Source of the DNA: Boseongicola aestuarii
GTDB lineage: Bacteria; Pseudomonadota; Alphaproteobacteria; Rhodobacterales; Rhodobacteraceae
Reading direction: 5' to 3'
NCBI RefSeq assembly: GCF_900184815.1
Contig: NZ_FXXQ01000014.1
Location: forward strand, 1-61,746
Length of the DNA: 61,746 bases
The position numbers were made by a program, and so were the translations under genes. Under the pieces are notes generated by a model. The model saw only the letters and a program-made list of their open reading frames with translations, ran no database searches and was not told where the DNA came from. Shown one piece after another: positions 8,944-17,459 of this stretch (positions are counted from its first letter, which is position 1; the number at the start of each line of letters is the position of its first letter).

Positions 8944-9672
8944 TTCTTCCTCCCTGATTTCCCGACTCGGTGTGCGCACCGGAAGTCACCCTTGAGACCA
9001 TTGCATATAATACAATACAAATCAATATGGTTGTTTGTATGTATGCAATGACCGATAGGCCGACTACATAGCGCCGGCCACCGAAGACGCCGCTATCAGA
9101 TGGCCTCCGCGGTTTCGCCCTCGTTCGTAGCGAGCGACCCAAGTTATTAAGAGTCTCCTCAGGGCTTGCGAACGGCAGTTCGACGGCCCGGACAGAAGAG
9201 CTTGGCAATCGCTGCGAGCACTGGTTGGGGCCGGTTTTGGCAAATCGGCAACCACAGCAATTCTCGATGCAGAGACCACAAATCCGCGAGCTTACGCGCA
9301 GAGCGGATATTGAGGCGGAGCGCAGCGAATGACTGTTTTGAGCCCGAAAGGGTAATTGGATAGAGCAGCACAGAAAGGGTAATTGGATAGAACAGCACAG
9401 AAAGCTTGTTTCTGCGCAGCCGCGATGCTGGAATGCTTGGTGACAGGGACGGGGCTGTATTGCATTGGCTACGAAAGCGGGCTGGGAGTAGTGAGAAGAA
9501 AATATTCAGACGAGATAGCTTGGTAGTTTCGCCAGTGGCAAACCAATTTCACGGGGCTAAGACAGCAGAATGTTTGGATCATTTGAGGTAAGAACTAGAA
9601 GAGTCATGCCATCAGACGCCATCTAGAAGCTTGACCTCCAATCACCCATGAAATAGGACTTCGTTCGGTCAA
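8944..9672. other. Intergenic stretch without recognisable genes
   Basis: About 730 bases. The first 100 contain the AT-rich promoter region of the binding-protein gene. A REP-like copy lies near 9319-9346, and a 27-bp tandem repeat follows directly. No reading frame here shows a family motif or a convincing ribosome binding site. The 9405-9660 part looks like decayed sequence left of tRNA-Gly. Confidence 0.5.
9346..9404 (+). repeat. 27-bp tandem repeat, 2.2 copies
   Basis: The unit begins GAAAGGGTAATTGGATAGA and ends CAGCACA. It occurs at 9346-9372 and 9373-9399 with one G/A difference, followed by a third partial GAAAG. It abuts a REP-like copy, whose last bases overlap the first unit. Confidence 0.8.
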
Positions 9673-9746
9673 GCGGGCGTTGTGTAGTGGTAAGACCTTA
9701 GCCTTCCAAGCTAATGACGCGGGTTCGATTCCCGCCGCCCGCTCCA
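9673..9746 (+). tRNA. tRNA-Gly (TCC)
   Basis: 74 nt including encoded CCA. The acceptor stem is GCGGGCG paired with CGCCCGC, the anticodon loop is CTTCCAA (anticodon TCC), and the T-arm is GGGTTCGATTCCC. Its 3' 44 bp are repeated at 9840-9883. Confidence 0.95.
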
Positions 9747-9839
9747 AAAATCCATTTCCGACAAATTACCTATAAAAAAGATAATTCGGTTCAGTTACTG
9801 ATTTGAAATTATAAGATAAATAGAATTTTGATCGCCTGT

Positions 9840-9883
9840 CTTCCAAGCTAATGACGCGGGTTCGATTCCCGCCGCCCGCTCCA
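9840..9883 (+). repeat. Duplicate of the tRNA-Gly 3' end (attachment-site scar)
   Basis: An exact 44-bp copy of 9703-9746 runs from the anticodon loop through CCA. A tRNA 3'-end direct repeat is the usual footprint of tyrosine-integrase insertion. Only 93 bp of AT-rich sequence remain between the copies, so whatever was integrated is almost entirely deleted. Confidence 0.8.
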
Positions 9884-9975
9884 GACCTTTTTCCTTTAAA
9901 ATCCAGTTTTTCGTGGCCTCGTCACAATGTCGCCTTGCGGCTTGTTTCGCTCCCGGTTTAAATCTGGCCCGTACA

Positions 9976-11769
9976 ATGACCGATGCTGCTGATGTAAATC
10001 CCGAAGACCGCGCAAAATCGCGCAATGTCCGTGCCTTGAGCGCGCTCTGGCCGTTTGTGCATCCCTACAAGTGGCTGCTGGTCGCTGCTGGCGCGGCATT
10101 GGTCCTGACGGCGATGATTTCGCTTGTCCTGCCGCTGGCAGTGCGTCGGGTGGTCGACGGGTTCGAAACCAAAGAAACCGAACTGCTGAACAGCTATTTC
10201 ATTGCAGCAATGGGCATTGCGGCCTTGCTCGCGCTGGGGTCGGGGCTGAGGTATTATCTTGTCACGCGTCTGGGCGAACGGGTTGTCGCGGACATTCGCG
10301 TCGCAGTTTTCAACCGCATGGTCGCGATGAGCCCGGCGTTTTACGAGCGCCTGATGACGGGAGAAGTCCTGAGTCGGATCACCACGGACACGACTTTGAT
10401 CCAAAGCGTCATCGGGTCGTCGATTTCAATCGCTTTGCGTAACCTCCTGACTTTAATGGGAGGTTTGGCGCTTTTGGTATTCACTGCTCCAAAGCTCGCG
10501 GGGATTGTGATGCTGTCGGTGCCGGCGATCATTGTGCCGATCGTCGTGCTTGGACGGCGGCTGCGGTCGCTCAGTCGTGAAAATCAGGATTGGATTGCGA
10601 ATTCGTCCGGGGCGGCATCCGAGACGCTGTTGTCGGTGCAAACGGTGCAGGCTTTTACCCATGAAGACCCGAGCCGGGTTGCGTTTTCCGAGCTTACCGA
10701 GAAGTCGTTTGACGCAGCGCGCCGCCGGATCCTGACGCGGGCAATCATGACGGTGATCGTCATCACAATGGCGTTCTTCGGCGTGGTTGGCGTGCTGTGG
10801 AGCGGTGTTTACGATGTGCGGCAGGGCACTCTGACAATCGGTGAGTTGGTGCAGTTCGTGATCTATGCGGTGATGGTTGCCGGATCGGTTGGGGCCCTGT
10901 CGGAGATCTGGGGAGAGTTGCAGCGGGCGGCGGGTGCGACCGAGCGTCTTGTGGAGCTACTGGAAGCGGAAGATACGGTGCGCGACCCTGTTTCGCCCGT
11001 GGCTGTGCCGGATCGCATGTTGGGGGCTGTAACGTTCGACAACGTGACGTTCCGCTATCCGGCGCGACCCGAGGTGGCCGCGCTGGATGATGTGAGTTTC
11101 ACGATCAAACCGGGTGAAACGGTGGCATTGGTCGGACCGTCAGGTGCGGGGAAATCGACGGTAATTCAATTGCTTCTGCGGTTTTACGACCCGAATTCGG
11201 GGCGGATCATGGTGGATGGACATGCGCTTGAGCAGATGACGCGGTCTGACTTTCGCCGCTCGATGGCTTTGGTGCCGCAGGACCCTGTGATCTTTGCGGA
11301 CACCGCACGCGCCAACATTCGGTTTGGTCGCCCTGACGCAACGGACACCGAGGTCGAAGAGGCGGCGAAGGCGGCTGCGGCGCATGAGTTCCTGACCGCT
11401 TTGCCGGATGGCTATGACAGCTATGTAGGAGAGCGCGGGGTCATGTTGTCGGGAGGGCAGAAGCAACGGATTGCCCTGGCGCGGGCCATCTTGCGGGATG
11501 CGCCGATCCTGCTGCTGGACGAGGCGACCAGCGCGTTGGATGCGGAAAGCGAGCGCGCGGTGCAGGACGCTGTTGACCGATTGGCAGAGGGGCGCACGAC
11601 GCTGGTCGTGGCGCATCGACTGGCAACGGTGAAAAAGGCCGACCGGATTTTGGTGTTCGACGCCGGACGTATCGTCGCGACGGGGTCGCACACCGCGCTG
11701 GTGGCGGAGGGCGGTCTTTATGCGCGTCTGGCGCGATTGCAGTTTACCGACGGAGTTGCCGCCGAATAA
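9976..11769 (+). CDS. ABC exporter, fused membrane and ATPase domains (MsbA-like)
   Basis: This 597-residue half-transporter has six membrane segments in the first 310 residues (WLLVAAGAALVLTAMISLVLPLAV and others) with the exporter loop FNRMVAMSPAFYERLMTGEVLSRI. The nucleotide-binding domain has Walker A GPSGAGKS, the Q-loop near MALVPQDP, the signature LSGGQKQR, Walker B ILLLDEATSALD, and the H-loop AHRLAT. ATG 9976 (MTDAADVN) is preferred; an upstream frame extension to 9913 lies just after the tRNA-Gly repeat and looks non-coding. This group is usually annotated as a lipid or multidrug exporter, and the substrate here is not known. It works as a homodimer in the inner membrane. Confidence 0.88.
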   Translation: MTDAADVNPEDRAKSRNVRALSALWPFVHPYKWLLVAAGAALVLTAMISLVLPLAVRRVVDGFETKETELLNSYFIAAMGIAALLALGSGLRYYLVTRLGERVVADIRVAVFNRMVAMSPAFYERLMTGEVLSRITTDTTLIQSVIGSSISIALRNLLTLMGGLALLVFTAPKLAGIVMLSVPAIIVPIVVLGRRLRSLSRENQDWIANSSGAASETLLSVQTVQAFTHEDPSRVAFSELTEKSFDAARRRILTRAIMTVIVITMAFFGVVGVLWSGVYDVRQGTLTIGELVQFVIYAVMVAGSVGALSEIWGELQRAAGATERLVELLEAEDTVRDPVSPVAVPDRMLGAVTFDNVTFRYPARPEVAALDDVSFTIKPGETVALVGPSGAGKSTVIQLLLRFYDPNSGRIMVDGHALEQMTRSDFRRSMALVPQDPVIFADTARANIRFGRPDATDTEVEEAAKAAAAHEFLTALPDGYDSYVGERGVMLSGGQKQRIALARAILRDAPILLLDEATSALDAESERAVQDAVDRLAEGRTTLVVAHRLATVKKADRILVFDAGRIVATGSHTALVAEGGLYARLARLQFTDGVAAE

Positions 11770-11877
11770 GCAGTGTGACGCAGCGTGCCAAACGCGCGTC
11801 CCTTGCGATTTACCCGAATTTTGTCAACAAACCCTTAAACGCACGGACAAAGTCCGGCATTCAAGGGAGGAACGGCC

Positions 11878-13773
11878 ATGAGCGACTTCACGTCGATGGC
11901 GGATCGCAACGCGATCGAAGAGGCAATGACATGGGCAGAGCGCGGCTTGCCGACTAGCGTTTACGGATTGTTGTCACGCACGACCGAGAAATTCGGTGCG
12001 CGCAATGCGGTGTCCTTTCAGATCTTGTCGGGACCGACGGACAAAGCCGAGACGCTGACCTGGTCGGACTTGCACGGCAAGGTGACACAGGCGGCGAATA
12101 TGTTCCGCGCGCTCGGTATTGGTGACACCGATGTGGTGGCCTATCTTTTGCCGAACGCGAACGAAACGGTCATCACGCTTTTGGGTGGCACGGTGGCGGG
12201 CATTTCCAACCCGATCAACCCGCTTCTGGACGCCGAGCAGATCGGTGCGATCTTGCGAGAAACCGGCGCGAAAGTGCTGGTCACGCTGAAGCCTTTCCCC
12301 AAGTCGGATGTGGCCCAAAAGGCGGCCGAGGCCGTGCGGCTGGCGCCCAATGTCCAGACCGTACTTGAGGTTGATCTGAACCGCTATCTGACGCCTCCGA
12401 AATCGTGGATCGTGCCGTTTATCCGCCCCAAGAACCCGGTGCAGCATTCGGCCAAGGTGCTGGATTTCAACGTGGAACTTGCCAAGCACAACACAACGCT
12501 CGATTTTGACGATGCGACCGTGGACCGGGCTTGCGCCTATTTCCATACGGGCGGGACCACGGGTATGCCGAAGGTCGCGCAGCATCGGTTTTCGGGCATG
12601 AATTACAACGGCTGGCTTGGGCAGGATTTGCTGTTTGACGAGGAGAGCGTTGTCATTTGCCCGCTGCCTTTGTTCCATGTCTTTGCCTGCAATGTGATCT
12701 TGATGTCGATGGTAGCGTCGGGAGGACATGTGGTATTTCCGACGCCTCAGGGGTATCGCGGGGACGGGGTTTTCGACAACTTCTGGAAGTTGATCGAGCG
12801 TTGGAATGTGACTTTCATCATCACCGTACCGACCGCGATTTCCGCGATGATGCAACGCCCCGTAAACGCAGATATTTCGTCGGTCAGGACAGCGTTTTCG
12901 GGCTCGGCTCCTTTGCCGGTCGAGCTTTACAAGCGGTTTGAAAAGGCCTCGGGCGTTGAGATCATCGAAGGCTATGGGCTGACTGAAGCGACCTGTCTGG
13001 TGTCATGCAATCCAATTGGCGGCGTGAAGAAGGTTGGGTCGGTCGGAATACCCTTCCCGTACACGGATGTGCGGATATTCGAGGCGACGTCAGATGGAGT
13101 CAGCGAAAGCGGCGTCGATGATATCGGCGAAATCTGTGTGGCGAATCCCGGGGTTGTGATGGGCGGGACATATACGGAGGCCGCGAAGAATCAGGGGCTT
13201 TATCATGAGTTCGGCGGCAAGTCTTATCTGCGCACAGGCGATCTCGGTCGGCTAGATGCGGAAGGCTATTTGTGGATCACAGGGCGCGCGAAAGACCTGA
13301 TTATTCGGGGTGGGCACAACATTGATCCGGCCGAGATCGAAGAGGCTTTGGCGGGCCATGATGCGGTTGCGATGGCGGGGGCGATCGGGCAGCCGGACGC
13401 GCACGCGGGCGAAGTCCCGGCCGTTTATGTGGAGTTGGTGCAGGGCGCGAAGGTCAGCGAAAAAGAGCTTTATGACTATGCGATCGAGCGTATTGCCGAG
13501 CGCGCAGCCTATCCAAAGCACATTGAAATCCTTGATGAATTACCGAAAACAGCCGTAGGCAAGGTGTTCAAGCCCGATTTGCGCCGGCTTGCGATAGCAA
13601 GGGTGTTCGACGCGTCGCTGGCGGAGGCCGGTCAGGGAGCGAAAGTGGACAAGGTCGTCGAGGACAAGCGGCGTGGGCTGGTGGCGCGGATTGCCAGGAC
13701 GGGCGAAGCGGACGACGCGAAAGTCGCTGAAGTGCTAGGCGCATTTGCAGTTGCCTGGGAGTGGGAAGCTTAA
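11878..13773 (+). CDS. Acyl-CoA synthetase, AMP-binding (FadD-like)
   Basis: This 631-residue adenylate-forming enzyme has the P-loop YFHTGGTTGMPK, the motif IIEGYGLTEATC, and LRTGDLGRLDAEGYLWITGRAKDLIIRGG. The last includes the hinge aspartate and the A8 segment. The catalytic lysine is in PKTAVGKVFKPDLR. GGAGG sits 7 bp upstream of ATG 11878. It should activate a fatty or related carboxylic acid to its acyl-CoA through an acyl-adenylate. The chain-length preference cannot be told. A C-terminal extension after the lysine (about 70 residues, rich in charged residues) is longer than in typical short-chain ligases. It stands alone, without a fad operon. Confidence 0.88.
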   Translation: MSDFTSMADRNAIEEAMTWAERGLPTSVYGLLSRTTEKFGARNAVSFQILSGPTDKAETLTWSDLHGKVTQAANMFRALGIGDTDVVAYLLPNANETVITLLGGTVAGISNPINPLLDAEQIGAILRETGAKVLVTLKPFPKSDVAQKAAEAVRLAPNVQTVLEVDLNRYLTPPKSWIVPFIRPKNPVQHSAKVLDFNVELAKHNTTLDFDDATVDRACAYFHTGGTTGMPKVAQHRFSGMNYNGWLGQDLLFDEESVVICPLPLFHVFACNVILMSMVASGGHVVFPTPQGYRGDGVFDNFWKLIERWNVTFIITVPTAISAMMQRPVNADISSVRTAFSGSAPLPVELYKRFEKASGVEIIEGYGLTEATCLVSCNPIGGVKKVGSVGIPFPYTDVRIFEATSDGVSESGVDDIGEICVANPGVVMGGTYTEAAKNQGLYHEFGGKSYLRTGDLGRLDAEGYLWITGRAKDLIIRGGHNIDPAEIEEALAGHDAVAMAGAIGQPDAHAGEVPAVYVELVQGAKVSEKELYDYAIERIAERAAYPKHIEILDELPKTAVGKVFKPDLRRLAIARVFDASLAEAGQGAKVDKVVEDKRRGLVARIARTGEADDAKVAEVLGAFAVAWEWEA

Positions 13774-13857
13774 CAGTTTCGCAAAAGTCTTAACGAATTG
13801 CCCCGAATTTGCCGTATTTGAAGCGGGTTTCGCCACATTTCAGTCAGGAAAATCGGT

Positions 13858-13881
13858 GATCTTGGTTTTTGAAACAAGATC
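13858..13881 (+). terminator. Hairpin downstream of the acyl-CoA synthetase
   Basis: GATCTTG-gtttttgaaa-CAAGATC gives a 7-bp stem and 10-nt loop followed by GGGATTTTCG. The U-tract is weak. It sits 84 bp after the synthetase stop and just before the small membrane-protein gene. Confidence 0.45.
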
Positions 13882-13893
13882 GGGATTTTCGAA

Positions 13894-14151
13894 ATGGCAT
13901 TTGTTGGAATGGGGTTCGGACTGGGCGTGGTTGCTGCGTTTGTGGCGTTTCTCAGCGGGGCAAGTGCAGCGGTCGTCGTGCTGGCTTATATCGGAACGGG
14001 CATGGCGGTTCTGCTGGCAGCCCTTGTCAGCGCGATGATGTTTGAAGACGTTTCCGGCAAGGTCGAAGAAGACCCGTTGCTGGTACCGCACCGAAAGGTC
14101 AATTCAGGAAGACCGAGTATCGCACAATCCGGTTGTTGTCTGAATCACTGA
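13894..14151 (+). CDS. Small two-helix membrane protein, unknown function
   Basis: The 85-residue product has two hydrophobic helices (residues about 3-21 FVGMGFGLGVVAAFVAFL and 27-50 VVVLAYIGTGMAVLLAALV) followed by a polar tail. ATG 13894 has no clear ribosome binding site. The last 50 bp overlap the 3' end of the convergent NHL gene, so the tail after residue 68 may not be under selection. I do not recognise a family. Confidence 0.5.
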   Translation: MAFVGMGFGLGVVAAFVAFLSGASAAVVVLAYIGTGMAVLLAALVSAMMFEDVSGKVEEDPLLVPHRKVNSGRPSIAQSGCCLNH

Positions 14152-14968
14152 TGTAATAACGGTTACCGCTGACGGCGACCCCCTCGGGGTCGTCGAATTT
14201 GTTTGGGCCGATGCCGGGTGTACCGTCTCCGAGGACTCCGAGAAAGGTGCCTCCGTCGGGGCCTTCGGGGTCGATCAGAAGGATGCGGTGCATGTCCTGA
14301 TCGGCGACGACCAGAAAGCCGGTTTCGGTGAAATCCATATAGCGCGGGCCGACGAGGCCGAATTTGTCGGCGTCGATTACCTGAAGCCTTTCAAGGTCTT
14401 GGCTGTAGCGCACGAGGCGGCGCATACGATTGTCGCCGATCCAGATGGTGCCGTCCGGCGCTTCGGCGACGTCGTGTGCTCCGAGATGGCCTTCGATGCC
14501 GTTCAGGGGCTGGAGGTCTTCAAAGGCCACCAGCGCGCCCAGTCCGCTGGCCATGGCATAGATGCGGCCCGACGAGTGATACAGCGCGCCTTCAGTGCCG
14601 GGCGCGCGCACTCCGATGTCCGGGGGCGCACGCAAGGCGTCGAGGCTTTCGTAGAGGGCGACGGCACTGGCCCCCGTGACCGCGACGGCGACTTCACCAT
14701 TTGGGCCGAACGAGATATCACGCACGGCCGGCAGGAAGCCAGCACCAAGTTCTTCAATGAATTCAAGAGTTTCCGGGTCGAACACCGCAATGCGCGCTTT
14801 GAGTTTGTCGGCCACGTAAAGGCGACCGTCGGGACCAATGGCAAGGTCGTGAGGATCGCCGAGAATGGCCTCGGACGCGAGATCGAAGCTGGCGAAAGGC
14901 CCGACGTCAAAAGACTGTGCCAGAGCAGGCGGTGCGAGAAGTGTGAGGAGGGCGAGAAATCGAAGCAT
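14099..14968 (-). CDS. Secreted NHL-repeat beta-propeller protein
   Basis: These 289 residues start with a cleavable Sec signal (MLRFLALLTLLAPPALAQS). The mature part is a series of propeller blades with NHL-type motifs: DPHDLAIGPDGRLYVADK, VRDISFGPNGEVAVA, AHDVAEAPDGTIWIGDN, FDDPEGVAVSGNRYYISDSDNNRIVRY. NHL propellers bind proteins, RNA or ligands, and some are lyases; no catalytic residues can be assigned here. It is convergent with the small membrane-protein gene and has no operon partner. Confidence 0.75.
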   Translation of the reverse strand: MLRFLALLTLLAPPALAQSFDVGPFASFDLASEAILGDPHDLAIGPDGRLYVADKLKARIAVFDPETLEFIEELGAGFLPAVRDISFGPNGEVAVAVTGASAVALYESLDALRAPPDIGVRAPGTEGALYHSSGRIYAMASGLGALVAFEDLQPLNGIEGHLGAHDVAEAPDGTIWIGDNRMRRLVRYSQDLERLQVIDADKFGLVGPRYMDFTETGFLVVADQDMHRILLIDPEGPDGGTFLGVLGDGTPGIGPNKFDDPEGVAVSGNRYYISDSDNNRIVRYSVFLN

Positions 14969-15223
14969 GCGCGAAGGCTAGCATGCTTTGCCGCGATACG
15001 GGGCCAGGTTTTTTGATCATTTCGATTGGCGCATTAGGCCGGGCGGTTCCAATTCGTCGCGAGGGACATTCGCTTCGCGTTTGGAACGCCCGTAACCGAC
15101 AGCGCGCTTTCGCGGCGGGGACGTCTGTGAGAGGTTTGATCCTGTATCGGCCCGTTATCCTAATATTTCGTTGCCAAGCCGTGCGAATTCGCGTGTCGTC
15201 ATTAAAAATGACAGGAGGGACGC

Positions 15224-15829
15224 ATGAGCAAATCGGTTTCGTTTACGGAAATGAAGCGCGGCACGCGCGAAGACTATGAATTGCTTGAGAAGTTTGAGGC
15301 GAAATATCAGGCGGGGACTGCGGATCGGATACTGGCTGAATTGCGCCGTCAAGGGGCGGCGTCAATTGAAGGATACAAGATCACGCGTCTGGACCACGGC
15401 CTGCAGTCGGCGACGCGCGCCGAGGCAGATGGCGCGGATATCGATTGGATAGTCGGGGCGTTGCTGCATGATATCGGAGACGGGTTGGCACCCCAGAATC
15501 ACGACAGATTTTCGGCCGAGGTGATCCGGCCCTTCGTGCGCTGGGAGGTGTCCTGGGTGGTCGAACACCACGGTATATTTCAGATGATTTACTATGCGCA
15601 CCACTATGGCTGGGACGCGAATGCGCGGGATCGGTTCAAGGACCATCCCTGCTTTGACGCCTGTGCGGCGTTCTGCGAGCAATGGGATCAAGCGTCGTTT
15701 GATCCGGACTATGTGACCAAGCCACTGGAGCATTTCAAGCCAATGGTGCGGGAGGTTTTTGCACGCAAAGCCTATGCGTCGGAGGTGGTGCGGGAGGGCG
15801 TTGTAACGGGTGTGCCGGGTGCCAGTTGA
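15224..15829 (+). CDS. HD-domain phosphohydrolase-like protein
   Basis: 201 residues with an HD-type metal site: RLDHGLQSATRAEADGADIDWIVGALLHDIGD provides the first His and the HD doublet, and WVVEHHGIFQ supplies further His residues. AGGAGGG lies upstream of ATG 15224 with good spacing. Related proteins are inositol-oxygenase-like or HD hydrolases, so an oxygenase role is possible. The substrate cannot be inferred. Confidence 0.75.
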   Translation: MSKSVSFTEMKRGTREDYELLEKFEAKYQAGTADRILAELRRQGAASIEGYKITRLDHGLQSATRAEADGADIDWIVGALLHDIGDGLAPQNHDRFSAEVIRPFVRWEVSWVVEHHGIFQMIYYAHHYGWDANARDRFKDHPCFDACAAFCEQWDQASFDPDYVTKPLEHFKPMVREVFARKAYASEVVREGVVTGVPGAS

Positions 15830-16078
15830 TACATATCGTCGCTTTGCTGTGGAAAGGTTAATTATAGAGTGTAATATGCTGAAAACACGAGGAAATGGCA
15901 TGTCTGTGCAGCGTCGGTATAACGTCGGTATTGCGTCGGTGCGAGCGTTCTGGGGCAAAAATACGCGGTTAATGGGCCGCGCGCAGCGTTAATCGTTGAA
16001 CTTTGACGCGCAATGCATTGTTTTATTGTAATATAATCTGATAGTTTGTGTTGACTGGAATGGAAATGGAGGAAGCTC
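15830..16078. promoter_or_regulatory. AT-rich upstream region of the SDR gene
   Basis: This 249-bp spacer becomes strongly AT-rich at 16015-16050, with TATAAT at 16032-16037 and TTGACG at 16003-16008. The 23-bp spacing is too wide for a standard sigma-70 promoter, so the exact start is open. GGAGGAAG precedes the SDR ATG at 16079. No gene is convincing in this spacer. Confidence 0.35.
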
Positions 16079-16816
16079 ATGTCGGATTTTGCGAATTACC
16101 CAAGTCTGAAGGGCAAGCGGGTTCTGGTGACCGGCGGGGCCTCGGGGATCGGGGCTCTGACGGTGGGCGCATTTGCCGAGCAAGGATCGGATATTGCGTT
16201 TCTGGATCGGGATTTGGAGGCGTCAAAGCGGGTCGCCGGCGAGACGGGCGCGCGTTATGCGCTGTGCGATTTGCGCGATATCGCGGCGTTGCGCGAGGCG
16301 ATTGCTTCGCTGGGGGAATTCGACGTGTTGGTGAACAACGCGGCGCGCGATGATCGGCATGACTGGCGGGAAGTGACGCCGGAGTACTGGGACGAGCGGA
16401 TGGCGACGAACATCAGGCATATGTTTTTCGCAATACAGGCCGTGGCGCCGGGGATGATTGCCGCCGGGGGCGGGTCGATTGTGAACCTTGGGTCGAACTC
16501 GTGGTGGGAGGCCGGGGGGGGATTTCCGGCCTACGCGACGGCCAAGTCGGCGGTGCATGGGTTGACGCGGACGATGGCGCGGGATCTGGGGGATCACCGG
16601 ATAAGAGTGAATACGGTGGTGCCGGGGTGGATCATGACCGAGCGCCAGAAGGAGCTTTGGGCGTCGCCTGAAGCGTTGGAGGCGCATCGGGCACGCCAGT
16701 GTCTGCCGGATCTGATCGAGCCGGTTTACGTGGCCCGGATGGTGCTGTTTCTGGCGTCAAGCGATGCGGCGATGTGTTCGGCGTCGAACTATATGGTAGA
16801 AGCCGGGTCGATCTGA
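16079..16816 (+). CDS. Short-chain dehydrogenase/reductase
   Basis: 245 residues with the classical SDR plan: cofactor loop VTGGASGIGALT near residue 18, DLRDI, NNAARDD, the catalytic Ser in LGSNSWWEAGGG, and the YATAK active-site Tyr/Lys. It ends with PGWIMTE and a C-terminal YMVEAGSI. An acidic residue after the second strand (FLDRDLEA) suggests NAD preference. It is a single gene with a strong ribosome binding site. The substrate is not evident; related enzymes act on sugars and polyols. Confidence 0.88.
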   Translation: MSDFANYPSLKGKRVLVTGGASGIGALTVGAFAEQGSDIAFLDRDLEASKRVAGETGARYALCDLRDIAALREAIASLGEFDVLVNNAARDDRHDWREVTPEYWDERMATNIRHMFFAIQAVAPGMIAAGGGSIVNLGSNSWWEAGGGFPAYATAKSAVHGLTRTMARDLGDHRIRVNTVVPGWIMTERQKELWASPEALEAHRARQCLPDLIEPVYVARMVLFLASSDAAMCSASNYMVEAGSI

Positions 16817-16901
16817 GGCGGGTTTTTGCTTTGTTGATGAGGATTTGGGGGATATGGTCGCCTTATTGTATTTAAGAATTGAGGCGGCGACGGAGGGATC
16901 T

Positions 16902-16988
16902 ATGGCCGGTTTTAAGTGGTACATCGTTTTGGCGGTGCTGGGGATTATCCTGGCAATGAACATGCAGGAGCTTTGGGGGATTTTCTAA
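16902..16988 (+). CDS. 28-residue single-pass membrane peptide
   Basis: A tiny frame begins with ATG at 16902 just after CGGAGGGATCT, a good ribosome binding site. It encodes MAGFKWYIVLAVLGIILAMN and continues with MQELWGIF. It has one hydrophobic helix with a short charged start, the profile of regulatory or stabilising membrane peptides. It lies between the SDR gene and tRNA-Thr. I do not recognise a family. Confidence 0.5.
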   Translation: MAGFKWYIVLAVLGIILAMNMQELWGIF

Positions 16989-17111
16989 GGGGCGCGAGAA
17001 ATTCGCTTAGACCCTTTAGGGCAGGTTCACGTTTATTGATTTCTACGCTTGCCCTCTCATCGCTTCTTCGAAACGACTGCCGGGCCGTTATATTGCTTTG
17101 CAATAGGACTT

Positions 17112-17186
<75 letters not shown>

Positions 17187-17273
17187 CAGTGAACGGGCGC
17201 CGGGATAGCCGCAAAGTCGAAATCGCGCAAGCGTAATCTGGACGCTATATGGCGGCTGGGGTAGAGAGGCTCT

Positions 17274-17456
17274 ATGGGCAGAAAAACCTCCTCTGATGGA
17301 CCGAAAAGTGCCAAGGAGGCGCGGGAGGCGCGGCTGAAGGCTGCGTTGAAGGCGAACTTGTCGCGCAGGAAAGCGCAGGTGCGGGCGCGGACAGGTTCAG
17401 GGGCGGAACGAACAGTCACCGAAACAGGTGGCGCGGGCAAAGATAGGGCAGATTGA
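17274..17456 (+). CDS. Small basic conserved protein upstream of murA
   Basis: 60 residues rich in Lys, Arg and Ala (AKEAREARLKAALKANLSRRKAQVRAR), predicted as one long charged helix. It ends 3 bp before the murA start and is probably co-transcribed with it. A short reading frame at this place is familiar from other Rhodobacterales murA loci. Function unknown. Confidence 0.6.
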   Translation: MGRKTSSDGPKSAKEAREARLKAALKANLSRRKAQVRARTGSGAERTVTETGGAGKDRAD

Positions 17457-17459
17457 GGC

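Noticed and set aside
9795-10025. 76-residue minus-strand frame ending near tRNA-Gly
   Set aside because: It reads antisense through the duplicated tRNA-Gly end (AGIEPASLAWKT), a common false frame over tRNA sequence.
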